DNA of 64,000 bases from Neckera pumila (lineage: Eukaryota; Streptophyta; Bryopsida; Hypnales; Neckeraceae): contig OZ018409.1 of NCBI GenBank assembly GCA_963969595.1, positions 39,631,282 to 39,695,281 on the forward strand. The letters are read 5' to 3'. This document shows positions 23,553-36,157 of the stretch, one piece after another; position 1 is the first letter of the stretch, and every line of letters starts with the position of its first letter. The translations under genes were made by a program, and so were the position numbers. The notes beneath the pieces are model-generated. The model searched no databases, was not told the DNA's origin, and saw only the letters and a program-made list of their open reading frames with translations.

Positions 23553-25182
23553 GTGAGTATGATTGATCGCACTATTCTCAGTTTATTTCTGTCCTCGCTT
23601 GGAAGTGCGCTCGTCAGTTCAAGCGATTGCTGTAGAAACGGAGAGCCGAGCATCGTTAGGGTTGTCAGAAACCTCTCATGATTCCAAACAATATCGTTAA
23701 ATCATGCGTATTATCTTTTCTGTTATCTTTACGGTAAAGACTGCACTACATATGAAAGCTCCACAGCGCCGTTTACCGACTTGCCCTGTACCATTTCTCT
23801 TTGACCATTTTTTATCTGTTGAAACGTCGTTCTGAGACACCGAGGACTGGCCTCATAGAAGCAACCTCCCAATTTCATGGGAGAAAGAAAAGAGAAATAC
23901 GAACAATTGCATATCGCATACAATCAGGTTTTGTTAAACTGCGATTCTTACCCATTGGTGGATATGAATTTTCAGTCGCTGTAGACGACTTGACTTGACC
24001 TCTAACATTAGTTGCGACTGCTGTGGAAACGCATTGGAACACAATGTTTAGGATCTCTAGAAACTTTCGGTCTCGTCTTGAAATAATTGAACCGAGAGGT
24101 TGAACCTTTCTTCTTTTCTTTCTAGCGAGGAGTGTCCTGACATTTCTGAAACTCTTCCTGCACAGTTCCGTTTACCGACTTTCCGAAACCCTGAGAGGTA
24201 AATGTCCGTCGGCAACACGTTTCTCTCTCGTCCAACCTTGATAAACTTTGTGTTCAGGGGAAATGGGAGCGAATGGCAAAAGCTTTGAGCTCATGCGAGG
24301 AAGGAACATGGCAATCGGCATGAATCTGCCATATCTTTTGTCGTTCTACGGCCCAGTATTAAATCCTATCTTGAGGACTTCCGATACAGACGACCGGAAT
24401 CTACAGGACAAGTGTGCTGATGTACCTGTCAAATTCTGTTTTCACGCATGGTCCTCCACTCCTCAGAGTTTTGCGAGCGTTGAAATATCAAAGCGAGAAA
24501 CCAAAGTGATGATGTCGTGAAGCGTACCATATTGTCCTACTCAGTAATGCAAATCGAGAGCGGTGGACATTTTCTCCGGAATGTCATGCGAATCTGGCTT
24601 TCCTCGTTATGGCTATCTCCTGCGTCAATCGGCAGCTTGTCCTCTTGCGCTCTACCTTTTGTTCTACATTCTTAAACTTAACTTACTGAATTCTCTGGTG
24701 AGCAGGGGTGGCGCAGGATGACCTCGAGCAAAGAACACGGTAGCCGTGCATCAGGTCTCCATATTTACCACGAAAGGTGTTCGAGAATGGTCTCGCGTCC
24801 TAGCTCAGTGTCCATTTGCACGTTTTTTAACTACATTTGGGAGGTTACAGCTCAAGAACAGAGGATGTTGCAAAAAAATAGACCTCGATGCACAATTACA
24901 GAAGCTAGCAAAGACGCAGTCGATCCTAAACCCTGCCTTAGCTTGCAGGAATCATGGATCCGGCACTCTCAGTTATCCTTGGACATTCATGAAGCGAAAT
25001 TTGCATTTCCAAGGTAAAACCCACCTTTGATAACGCTATCCCGAGCTCACACTTCACAGCATTTCTCACCGAACCGATCCGGGATCGCAAAAACACATTG
25101 GTAAGCTCTCTACTCCAAGAATTTTCAGGGTTTGAGAACCAACTGGTTTTGCAAACTGTCTTCTCAAGCTTCTGGAACAGAA
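23553..25182. other. Unassigned region with a diverged internal duplication
   Basis: Two stretches, about 23600-23830 and 24000-24200, share phrases such as CCGTTTACCGACTT, GATTGCTGTAGAAACG/GACTGCTGTGGAAACG and TAGAAAC, suggesting an old tandem duplication of roughly 400 bp. Several frames of 90-100 codons occur (24248-24520, 24718-25017) but none resembles a known family. Confidence 0.35.
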
Positions 25183-25353
25183 GCCAACCCCTCCATGATC
25201 GGCCGAGCTCCACAATCTGTAAACTCTGATTCCTGTATTGCCAACCCCTCCATGATCAGCCGAGCTCCACAATCTGTAAACTCTGATTCCTATATTGCCA
25301 ACCCCTCCATGATCAGCCGAGCTCCACAATCTGTAAACTCCGATTCCTGTATT
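25183..25353. repeat. 57-bp tandem repeat, three copies
   Basis: Copies begin at 25183, 25240 and 25297 with GCCAACCCCTCCATGATC, with only a few substitutions between them. The unit is 19 codons and stays open on both strands: plus-strand units read like NPSMIGRAPQSVNSDSC, minus-strand units like YRLWSSADHGGVGN. Whether either is translated is unknown. Confidence 0.9.
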
Positions 25354-27457
25354 AATTGCCAGTCTATGCAATCGGCAAAAGTTATGAAGCAAAATGTTCT
25401 ATGGCGAGTGCTTCCAACGTTGAAATGAGAAGACCAAGAGGAAGAGAGGAAGAGAGTCGGATGCTTTGAAACACTATCCTGGCTCAAAATTTTCAGTTAA
25501 ATCAAAGGCAGATGAGTCCTCACGTTTGCAGCAGCAGGAAGATGAGTTTCAAAATCACAAAGCATGAAGATTAGTTTCCAAAGTTGAAACTGACTACTCC
25601 AAGTATCCTGTCCCAAAATACAAAATGTTCGAAATTTTTTTTGTTGAAAATAACATTATTTCAACTTGTTTCGAGCTGGAAGTAGAGTTCGGTGCACCCC
25701 TATTGTTCTAACACTTTTGAGTTTGGAGCCCTTTTCAGAGTGTAGTAGTAAGCTTATTGCAATAAATTTAAGGAGAACCAAAAGTTCATTTAGGGACAAA
25801 GGGAGTAGTATCCATCACCTTGAGATGATTGACAGCTTTCAATGTTCAAAAAGTTTGTTGAAAAATGTGATTGCATTGCATGATAAGTTTTGTTCAACCT
25901 ATGTAATATTATTTTCTTATGGTCTCTCTATCTCAAGGTACCAAGAATAGTTTGCTATAAGACACTTGGAGAGTCCCTTCAAGTAAAGTCCAACAAATTG
26001 ATTGATGTTACAGACACCGTAAACAAGAGCAAGGACAAGAAATATTTAAAGGCAAGAAACAAGAAATCAATATAGAAACAAGAAACTAGATTTCAAGAGA
26101 TGTGTTGTCAAGACTAAAGGGTCTCTAAGTCTTGACATCCTTACATACTATTACCTAGAAAGTTATACTTTAACTTTGAAGTAAAAATATTCTATTCTAT
26201 TCTTACTCTAGGATATTCCTTTGTTTTATGTCTCTGACATCTAAGCAATTGGACAGAGAACATTCTTGTCTAAAAGTTGGCATAGAATAGGGACATTGTT
26301 TTAGTTAACAATACTACATATGATGATATACTTCAATGATGGACGTCACTATCATACAACCTAATATTGAGAAATGGACAACAAATGATCTTGTTGACTT
26401 CCATATTGAACCTTAAACAAGTGAACAAGTAGCTACACTACAAAGGTAATTTTTGTTCCTCTAACACTAATTCGCTTTTCAAATAAGATAGCTACTCAAC
26501 CTAAGGGTACTCAAAGCCATTCTTGAGCTCTATGCAAACCTTCCTCACTTTTGTTCCAGAGCCAACAAATGGACCCTTAAGAAATAACGGAAGGTCTGCA
26601 GTTCTGCTTGTTGCCAATTGATGAATAGAATCGACGGAACTCTAGTCATCAGGAAAGTACCCATTGAAACAATATTGCTTCAATGAATTCACAGTAGAGT
26701 ATTGAAACTTTACTGTTATAGTCCTGACACAGTACTGCAATAGTATAGTTTCAATAGAAACGCACTTTTAATACTATTCGAATACTGGGTCAGTACTGTA
26801 ACAACAAAGCTTCAATTTTGTGATGTGAATCTTATAAAACAATATTGCAACAATACTATTTCAATGGGGGGTACTTTCTTGATGCAAACCCCAGTATTTA
26901 GAGACATCCACAAACATCATTCATATAAAGCATCCACAAATTGCTCCATTTGTACTATGAATGAAACTTGTAGTCCGAATCGTAATTTATATGGCGGTCC
27001 ATTTCCATTCGGACCCAATAATATCCATGATGATAGAAAGTTTGCTATTGGTGTTCATTTAGATTTCTATCTGAAAAAACAGTCCCACGAAGTAGGATTA
27101 GCAAGGTGAATTGTGTATTCTCGCGAGTAAAAGTAAAAAAAAAGCCCCAATTTTGTACCATGTTTAGGGGATTTTTTACACCCTCCCTAACTAATTTGGC
27201 TGGGGGTGAACTGCCCTCCTTGCTCAACCCCTCAAAAAAATGCTAGAATTTTTTAATTTTACACATGAAAAGATTTGCAAATTTTGAATTTGTATTTGCA
27301 ATCAGAGGCCCCAAATTCTCTTTGAGAGGTGTACAAGGTAAATTAATCAAGCACAAAATAGCCGTGGCTTTTCATTTTTTTGCTTGAACCCCTGGAACAG
27401 CTTGGAAGGGCCAAGGGAGGGGACCAATTCACCCTGACTGCTAATTTGGGGTCTTTG
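25354..27457. other. Intergenic region upstream of the retrotransposon, no gene seen
   Basis: AT-rich, with one small inverted-repeat element (26651-26880). Open frames are short and unconvincing. Confidence 0.6.
26651..26880. mobile_element. MITE-like element with GAAAGTACCC ends
   Basis: AGGAAAGTACCCATTGAAAC (continuing AATATTGC) at 26651 is mirrored, with a few mismatches and a 2-bp indel, at about 26845-26880 (…CAATGGGGGGTACTTTCTT). The flanks CATC and GATG extend the inverted repeat by four bases. No coding capacity. Confidence 0.65.
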
Positions 27458-27799
27458 TGTTACAATCAAAAATTACTGATCCAGTTCCTTGTTGACACTC
27501 CCTGGGAATCGGAAATCAGACAACCAGTGAAGACTCCAAAGAAACAAGTGGGACCAGGACGAGGTTATCTCGGACTTCCACAACGAGATCAGACGAACCA
27601 TTAGAGAGAAGAGTCCATCGAAGTCATCAAAGTTCCTTCAGTATTACAAGAGGTTGAGTGAGAGGTATTCCCCTCACCAGGGTATTTACATGCCTCCGAG
27701 GAGGAAGAACCTAATGTCCTATAATTGTAACAACCGCAAGGGATCCCGCTTCCCTCCTCAACCATTGTTTAGTCCAGCTGTGAAGACCTGGTCTTAACA
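27458..27799 (-). repeat. 3' LTR of the chromovirus
   Basis: 342 bp, TG...CA bounded, about 90% identical to 32821-33163. Immediately upstream on the minus strand (27801-27812) is the polypurine tract AGAAGGGGGGTA. Confidence 0.92.
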
Positions 27800-27800
27800 T

Positions 27801-27813
27801 TACCCCCCTTCTA
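27801..27813 (-). other. Polypurine tract
   Basis: AGAAGGGGGGTA on the minus strand abuts the 3' LTR, where plus-strand DNA priming occurs in LTR retrotransposons. Confidence 0.8.
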
Positions 27814-27839
27814 GGTTCAGCCTTTCACGAGCATTTTAC

Positions 27840-30800
27840 CACAGTAGGGTGGCGTTGGTGAAAGTCTGCTACTGCCTTCGGTGCGTTTTTCAAGTTTGCT
27901 GCGGGCTTCCAGGAGTTCTATTCAAGTCCATAGCCTGCCCACGAGACTAAGTACTGCAATTTTTTCCAGCGTCCAAACAGTCGGGAATCTAGAACTTCGT
28001 GTGCCTCCCATTTGATGTCACCAACTGGAGTCACAATGGGTGGAGGCGGTTTCGTCCAGCGGCTTGGAATTGTGTCATGGCAATACTTCTGGAGCAGCGA
28101 GACATGGAACACATCGTGAATGCGGAGCGTCCTTGGTAGTCGCAGATGGTAGACTACGTTAGAGAGTTTGGCCATTATTGGGAAAGGCCCATGAAATTTA
28201 GATGTCAGCTTGTGTGATGGAACTGTAGTAGGAATATTGTCATGTCGGAGTAACACCTGATCACTGATTTCAAAAGTTTGATGCAAATGTGGTTGATGGT
28301 CATACCTCCTATTCACTTGATCCCCGGCAATCTGTATCATCACTTTCACTTCCTCATGAATCTTCTGCAGATGGTGGATGTAGTCCTTAGCAGCGGGGAC
28401 TGTGGACGTTGATGAAGCTGTGAAGGACATTGAAGGGTGATAGCCATATGTTGAATAAAATGGTGACAGACCTATCGCAAAGTGAGTCGCATTATTATAT
28501 GCAAATTCTGCTATGGGTAATAGATCAGACCAATCGTCTTGTTGCCTCGTAGTAAACATACAAAGAAATTGCTCCAGAATCTGGTTTATACGCTCTGTCT
28601 ACCCATCTGACTGGGAATGGAATGCCGTGGATGGGGAGGGTCTAATGCGTAATAATTCATATAGCCTATTCATAAATTTCAAAAGAAAGACGGAGCCATG
28701 GTCAGAGATGATTTCATTGGGTAGCCCGTGGTGTTCCAAACATTATGAAGGTACAAATTGGCGGTTCTACTTGAATCGACCGTCTCATTGGTTGATATAA
28801 AATATACCAGTTTGGTGTTCTTGTCAACTACCACAAGAATTGCGTCGAAACCATTGCTCTGTGGTAACTTCACAATGAAATGAGTTGTAACTCTCTTCCA
28901 AGGTGCTTCTGCAACTGGGATTGGTTGTATCAGGCCATAGGGTGCATGATGTGAAGGCTTGGATTGTTGGCAAGTGTCGCAGGCATCAACATACCGGTGT
29001 ACGTACTTCCAAAGTGTTGGCCAATAAAAACTTCTGGATACTAGGTCTAAAGTTTTCGCTTGACCTTGGTGCCCGGCTGCTGGGGCATTGTGTATGGAAC
29101 GTAGGATCTGGCGACTGAGTTCCTTGTCATTTGGAACAAATATGGTGTCTTGGAACCAGAGTATGCCATCTCTGAGAACGTACTCCTGGAAACGGCAACA
29201 AATGTCTGCAGGTGCCCGGTGTGGTCCACTTTCAAAGTATGCTAGTATTAGCTGTAGCATGACGTCGGATCTTGTCGCCACTTGTATGTAATTTTGATTA
29301 TAATCATCCATCCAGACTTGCTCGCAAGTTTCCAACACGGCTAGTTTCAACAAAGGTCATGGGCCCCGATCTCCTTCTTCCATGACATCAGGTCATCTGG
29401 AGAGAGCATCCGCCCTTGCATTCATAGAGCCTGGCCAGTGTTGAATGATAAAATGGAATGCAGACAGTAATTCAGACCACCTAGCTTGGCGGCAATTAAG
29501 CTGCTTAACTGGTGGTTAAAAAATATTCAAGATTCTTATGGTCCGAGATCACTCGAACCTCATGTGGTGAATCCTCCAGGTATACTCGCCAATCCTAAAA
29601 TGCAAGAACAATGCTGAGAAGCTCCTTGTCGTAAATGTCATAATTTTGTTCATGTAGAGACATTTTTGAACTTCTATATGCACATGGGTGCAAATGGCCA
29701 TCCTTGCCATGCTGGGAAAGTATTCCTCAAATCGCAGTGTCTGACGCGACGGTTTCTATAATAAAAGGTCGGTGAAAGTCAGGGTGTGATAGTACTGGTG
29801 CCTGATAGAAAAGTGCACAAAGCTGAGTGAACGCATTGTTAGCTTGGAGAGTCCACTAGAATTATTGATCCTTACGCGTTAATGTTGTAAGCGGGACCAC
29901 AATCTGGGAATAGTTCTTTATAAATCGACGATAGAAATTCGCAAAGCTTAAAAATGCCTGAACGTCTTTAATATTTTTTGGTACCGGTGAGTCTTTGATT
30001 GTTTGCACCTTATCTGCACACATTTCCAAGCCTTTTGATGAGACTACCATCCCTAGGAATTCAACTAAATCGCAATGGAAGTCACATTTGGAGGTTTTAA
30101 CATAAAGGCCATGGCTCTTTAATTGTTAAAGAACGTCTCAAACCACATGTTGATGCTCTTCTATATCTCTTGAAAAAATTAAAATATCATCCAAGTAAAT
30201 AACTATCGAGATATCCAATAAATCACTAAAAATGTTCTGCATGTGTGCCTGAAATTGAGCAGGAGCATTTGTAAGACCGAATGGCATAATCAAGTATTCG
30301 AATAATCCATAGCAAATCTTGAATGCCGTTTTAAATTCATGACCCAATGCCATTTGTATTTGATGGTAAGCCTGCCTCACATCCAATTTGGTGAATATGT
30401 GGGCCCCTACCAACCAATTTGTGAGCTCCGGGATAAGTGGTAATGGTTAGCAATTTCGAATTGTGACTTTATTAAGATTCCGGTAGTCAATGCAAACCCG
30501 AATGGAACCATCCTTTTTTTGAGCAAATACTATTGGTGCTGAAATTGGAGATTTGGACCTCTGGATCCATCCCTTTCCTAAATTCTCTACCAAATACCCC
30601 CAAAGCACCTCCAACTCTGCTGGAGACATGGGATGCAGTCCTATGTTCCGTGGTTCTTGTCCATCCTTAAACTCTATTTTCATGTCCGATTTTCCATGAT
30701 TTGGTAATTCATTAGACAATTTCTCGATGAAAACTTCATGCAAATCTTGATATTCGGGTGGAATGGAGCCCAACTCATTAGTTGTCCCCACAGTATCATC

Positions 30801-32560
30801 CATTTCTAATATAAATAACGTAAAAATTTCCGCATCTTTGGCTGATAGCTTGAAAGCCGCTGCCGAAACCATGGCGTGCCTGGGTGCCTACAATGTTGAT
30901 TGAACTTATCGCCGCTGCCCAGCCTCGACTCTCGTGACATCAACGACGCATTTGCCTCCCCCCCTAGGCACATCAGCCCCTTTCCGCTTTGGGGAATCTT
31001 TTATGATCTTTCGACCAAATACCAATTGCCGATCCTATACTGCTTGTCGCAAGCAAGTTGTCTGACAATAATTTGATTCAAAAGTAACTTTTTATTCCGC
31101 CCAGCAAATTGTGGGTCATGTTGCATTAGCCAAGGAGTTCCCAAAATACAAGGGTAACGTCCCGTATTTGTCAAATCCACGACCAATAATTCCTGGTGGT
31201 CAGCTATTTTCAATTCAACTATAGCCTCGTGTGTAATGAGACCAGAATTGATGGTTCTCCCATCAATGACCTGCACTTCTCGAGGGACTCTTAGGCCAAA
31301 CTATAGCTCGGCACTTGTAAACAAAATCAGGGTGTATAAAAATCCTAGTGGCTCCAGAATTGATGAGAGGTTGGACCGTCAATGAATTAATTTGGCCGAC
31401 CACTGTTAAGTGATCTTCAGGATTGATGGTGGCTCGTAAATACAATGGCCTTGTCATCCCCCCCGTCTATGTGCTCGACCACTTTTTGTTGGTTTGGTCG
31501 ATTGGCAACTCCGTTGCAACAGAAGCGACCACCGGTGGCACATCGCCCCGGTACTGAGTGCATTGCCTCAGTCCCGGGCTTTGTCTTTTCCTGACTCCCC
31601 ATGGTGCATCTCGGCCCTCTCCAACACTGCCAAGGCTAGAGGCTTGGAGGGATTGGTGGGGCATCTTGACCAAATTGGCCACAATCCCAACACTTTCCCT
31701 GGCGTTGATACTCTAGCCTTTTTGCTGCTATTTTGTCAAGCGCTGTAGTTACCCTAGTGGCGTCCAAATCCATCGGTATTGATTCTGCTGCATCTGGCAT
31801 TGATTGAAGACAAATAGTGTGATCCCTCGCGGTTGGGGTTGATGACTTTGAATACAATTGAGGATTGGACGTGGGAGTAACGTATGAAGTCTGAGCCCTT
31901 CGAACCTGGCGCCGTGCCCACAATCTCTCGTCAATCCGGGACGCCACTGCCATCCACTCTTGGATTCCCCGTGGTTGGTTCTTAGCCATGGCCACCGAAT
32001 CTAGGATCTCATCATTAAGTCCAGCACAAAACCGAGCCACCAGATTGGATTCATTCCAATCAACCTGAGCAGCCTACTCACGAAAATTGGAAATGTATAA
32101 TGCCACTGAGCTCATTTGTTTGATCCTTCCCAAACGATCTTCCGCATTTCTCCTTCAATCAATATCCCCGTAAACTGCAATAACAACTTCTCAAAATGCA
32201 TTATAGTCCAATAATAACTCATGCTAACGTCCCTCATCGAGAGCTTGTAAAAGCAGCATGGCCCAATTTTGAGCAGCCCCACTCATGTAAGAAAGAGTGT
32301 AGGCTATCTTATCCTCCTCTTGCCGGTAAGTGTGTGGCTTTCCTCGGAAAACTAGACGGAGCTGGGCGAACCACCGGTATACTTTCCCATTTCTCTTACC
32401 AGCAAACTTCTCAGGCTCAGCAACTTTCAACTCCCTTTCCCTGATCCCAACGTCATCGTACCTATCTGATCTCTGCTGGCCTCGATCGGGAATCTGGAAA
32501 GCGATGGAGGGCGAGGCTGGAGGCGATATTGCCATTGCTTGCTCCGAAATCTGCTACACC
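27840..32560 (-). pseudogene. Chromovirus gag-pol, multiply interrupted
   Basis: Minus-strand remnants in order: gag (about 32535-31749), with a truncated zinc knuckle (CWDCGQFGQ, then frame loss); aspartic protease (31457-31263), whose active-site triad reads NSGA rather than DSGA; reverse transcriptase (30872-30138), with [22 protein letters not shown] and YLDD; RT thumb and RNase H (about 30050-29400), broken into pieces; integrase (29353-28513), with the HHCC zinc site (CDTCQQSK) and core fragments. A stop codon lies just before the conserved TE of the integrase core. The chromodomain (…YLVSWAGYGLE) is cut by a TAG before its conserved NSWKPAANLKNA part. Only the breaks are described; no intact gene exists here. 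Confidence 0.9.
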
Positions 32561-32820
32561 GTATGAGGAAGAGCCGATTGAAATACTGTTTGGATCTGTT
32601 GCTGGATGAACTCAGCCTACTCGAAGCCTATCTCCTCTGGCACCCGAGGACCCCGCTCAATCTTGGGTCTTTCCCGGTCCATGAGACGAAACCCCAAATT
32701 CTAGAAGCAATTGGAAAAAAAACCCACAACGTATGAGCTTCCCCGCCACTTCGCAACAGGAATCGTGCAAACACTCCGAATCCTTTCCAGAGTGTGGACA
32801 AAATGGTAGACGCAACCTAA

Positions 32821-33163
32821 TGTTACAATCAGAAATTACTGATCCAGTTCCTTGTCGACACTCCTTAAGAATCAAGAATCAGACAACTAGTGAAGACTCC
32901 AAAGAAACGAGTGGGACCAAGACGAGGTTATCTCAGACTTCCACAACGAGATCGGACAAATCATTAGAGAGAAGAGTCCATCAAAGTCATCAAAGTTCCT
33001 TTAGTATTACAAGAGGTTGCATGAGAGGTATTCTCCTCACCAGGGTATTTACATGCTTCCGAGGAGGAAGAACCTAACGTCTTGTAACTGTAACAACCGC
33101 AAGAGATCCCCCTTTCTCTCCTCAACCGTTGCTTAGTCCAGCTGTGAAGACCTGGTCTTAACA
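32821..33163 (-). repeat. 5' LTR of the chromovirus
   Basis: 343 bp, TG...CA bounded. The internal sequence right after it on the minus strand (32820 downward) starts TTAGGTTGCGTCTACC and does not resemble the usual initiator-Met tRNA primer site TGGTATCAGAGC, so the primer is undetermined. Confidence 0.92.
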
Positions 33164-33721
33164 GTTTGATTGCAGATAGAAATTCAAAATTTGTAAATAT
33201 ATCATGTGCGACAAATTAAAAATTCTTGCATTTTCCCCCGGGTTAAATCTAGCCTCTTGGTCTCACTCCGTGAGACGGGTTTAACTAACGTCTCCCCCTG
33301 AAAAATCCGGCAATTTCAGTTTGAAAAAATCCGGCTAAAATTGGGGCCCGGCTCTAGGGTTCCACGGCGATGACCGTTGTTCAGATGAATGAAATCAGCG
33401 ATGAACGAATGAAACCAGTCAGTGGATGAGAACTGTGTATTTTCAATCCGCCAGCGAAAGCGCGGAAGGATCATTCCTCGAAGTGATGAATGCTTGTGTG
33501 GGAGAGACGGCGATGCCACTTGGGCGTGCGAGAAGGCGCCACCTGTCATTTCTTACAGAGCTCCATTATTAGGCTTTGGGCAAAGTGCTTTGGACAGAAC
33601 CAGGGCTTCAGTTGGACTTGTTCCCCCGAATCTGAAGTGTGTGTTTGACCTAACTGAGCTTTTGTCTTTACTTTTTCTGGAGTTTTGTTGTCATGGTAAA
33701 GTCTCCGAAATTTGGTAAGGT

Positions 33722-34133
33722 AAGGTAGGAGGCTCTGAAACCGACCATTTAAGGGCTGATCTGTCTTTTTCATGTGGTTCCTTGGATGGGAATAATTTTA
33801 GCTCATTTTTCAAAGAAAGAAAAATAGATGAGGAATCTAACACAAGTCTTTTCATATTTTTTGAAGCATTTTTGAATTAGTTATGAATTTTCAAATGAGA
33901 TGTGTCATAGGTCCCTATTTATGACTCTAGGTCTTCCATGAACCGTTCACTTGCAATTCTAAAGAAAGATGGCAAAAGCAAAGAGAATGATTGGCTCTTG
34001 CAATTAAGAATGCTTTTTTCCTTGATTCATTCAATGACTACAGCGTTCACTTTTAGAACCACCTCATGTCCATTTCACAACCATTTATAGGGGCGGTTCT
34101 TAATGCATGTGCAATTTCAAAGCCTCCTACCTT
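33722..34133. mobile_element. MITE family 2 copy (AAGGTAG ends)
   Basis: AAGGTAGGAGGCTCTGAAAC at the left is inverted at the right (TTTCAAAGCCTCCTACCTT). The interior has ATATTTTTTGAAGCATTTTTG and TTAGTTATGAATTTTCAAA, also present in the 37564 and 47635 elements. Confidence 0.65.
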
Positions 34134-35391
34134 ATAAGCACCTAAATGTGACACTTGTTTAAGATCTGTAGATCTTGAGGGTAGCTACAGAATAAAATGA
34201 TGTGCACTTGTTATTTAGGAAATGGTTTAGGAAATGGTATTTATTCAAGCTTGTATGAATAAAATATGAATTTTTGAAAACAATTGTGTAGCTGCACCTA
34301 TTGTAGATAGTAGACTAACTCAGAAGTGATCCTAAAAACACCAAAAAGTAACACACTATAAGCTTGGATTTCATGCAGATGATTAGCCATCGGAAAACCT
34401 GCCATCATAACAAATTCCTGTAGCCCCACTTGTCTACTTTTGGATCCAATTGCACTTGTATATAGTTGGTTTTTTAAATGTTAGTAAATGACTACTATTA
34501 CTTTTAGGTATATCTACCTTATGTGTAGGGTCGTAGTGTTGGGGAAGTTTTTCTAATTTTATCACCTATTTTCTTTCAATTCCCAAATTGAACTGGATTT
34601 CAAATATAGAATTTGGTTTCTTTCTCTATTTTTTAATTCAAAATAGAAATTTCATAGATCTTTGCATCGTGATTTTTGCCAAAGTTTTCAAATTGTACTG
34701 AGTTGGGTTTATTTTTCCCAATTCCATTGGCTTACTTTGAACTAGCCTTTGATTCTTCTTTAACGTAGTGTAGGATTTTGCATTTGAATCCCATGGCAAC
34801 CAATTTTGATCCTAGAAAGACATTGTAGACATTAAATGTTTGATGGATGACTTCTATAGAAAACAGAAGTATAGATGATACTCATCTTTGGAATTTTGTG
34901 TGAAAATGGGAGGTCTTGTACAATAGTTTGGCCTCCAAAGACTGTTTTGAGTTCTTTTTAAGCAAATGATTCACACAATACCATAAAGGATGACTTCCAT
35001 GATGACCACCGTGTCCTTTTAGGAATAAGATGAATATGTGGAAAAAATTGGTTAATAAATTGAGATTAGGAGTTTGTATTCTAGGTAAAAACTTAGATGT
35101 GAAGCTTTTAGTAACAAGGTCCAAATCATGTGGGCTAACAAAGTGCAAATAACTATATAGATCCTAAAAAATTCAATCACTACAATGATTTATTGTATTG
35201 GCATGTGCTACAAAATGAATTTAAATATGGCAATAACTTTCTACATGGGAAGAATTGTTTTTACCCATTATTTGTGTACTATCATAATGTTATTCATGTT
35301 GGAGATTCTTTACAAATATTATAGGAAAAAAAATAATCCTCCCTAGTAAAATGTTCTAGTTATATATAACTTTATTTTGTAACACACACTA

Positions 35392-36157
35392 TTAATCCCT
35401 AAAGGACAGAACATCATTTTTTGGCAACATAGCAATTTTGGGCAGTTTACTACGAATGGAGTTTTTATTTTTTTTTCTTTAAAAATTTCACAAAATATGT
35501 GCCCGAGGAGTAGCTTTAAGGTCCAACAATTTTCATAACTTTTGACTACACGGTTAAAAAATTATTGCGTAATACGTGGTTTTCGTTACTCGGCGGGCAG
35601 CCTGGGTAGCTCAAAAAATTTCTTTAAAAATCACTTTTTTGAAAAATGAAAAGTTGGAAGTGATTCCAAAGAAATATTTAAGAGTAGAAAAGTTTGAATC
35701 ACTCCATTATGTTTAATGAGGTGAGAGTTCTTAGGAATTCCAGTCTGTGGGTAGGTATGGAGTCTCTGGATTCCAAACCTATCCACAAACTGGAATCCTT
35801 AATAACTCTCACCTCATTAAACAAAATGAAGTGATTCAAACTTTTTCACTCTTAATTATATCTTTAGAACCACTTTCAACTTTTCATTTTTCAAAAAAGT
35901 GATTTTTAAAGAAGTTTTTGAGCTACCTGGGCTGCCCGCCAAGTAACAAAAACCACATATCACGCAATAACTTTTTAACCGTATAGTCAAAAGTTATGAA
36001 AATTGTTGGACCTTAAAGCTACTCCTTGGGCACATGTCTTGTGAAATTTTCAAAGAAAAAAAATAAAAACTCTGTTTGTAGTGAATTGCCCAAAATCGCT
36101 ATGTTACCCAAAATTGCTATGTTGTCAAAAAACGGTGTTCTGTCCTTTAGGGGTTAA
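35392..36157. mobile_element. 766-bp foldback palindrome element
   Basis: Two arms of about 365-380 bp mirror each other almost completely around a short centre near 35757-35770. The ends are TTAATCCCTAAAGGACAGAA on the left and the inverse TTCTGTCCTTTAGGGGTTAA on the right. Arm landmarks include CGGCGGGCAGCC (35597) against GGCTGCCCGCC (35930). No coding capacity. Its ends match those of the element at 61813-62743, so they form one family. Confidence 0.85.

Larger units (their letters stand above)
27458..33163 (-). mobile_element. Ty3/gypsy chromovirus LTR retrotransposon, decayed
   Basis: A 5.7-kb element transcribed on the minus strand: 5' LTR 32821-33163, 3' LTR 27458-27799, both TG...CA-bounded (TGTTAAGACC to GATTGTAACA on the minus strand). 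The two LTRs differ at roughly 30 of 343 positions by eye, mostly C/T and G/A transitions, as expected for an old, methylated copy. The flanks CTTTG (27453-27457) and GTTTG (33164-33168) look like a 5-bp target duplication with one change. Domain order gag, protease, RT, RNase H, integrase, chromodomain identifies a chromovirus. Multiple stops and frameshifts make it non-functional. Confidence 0.93.

Noticed and set aside
27458..33163. Possible domesticated or active retroviral gene
   Set aside because: Stops and frame breaks occur in gag, protease, integrase and chromodomain, and the LTRs are about 9% diverged.
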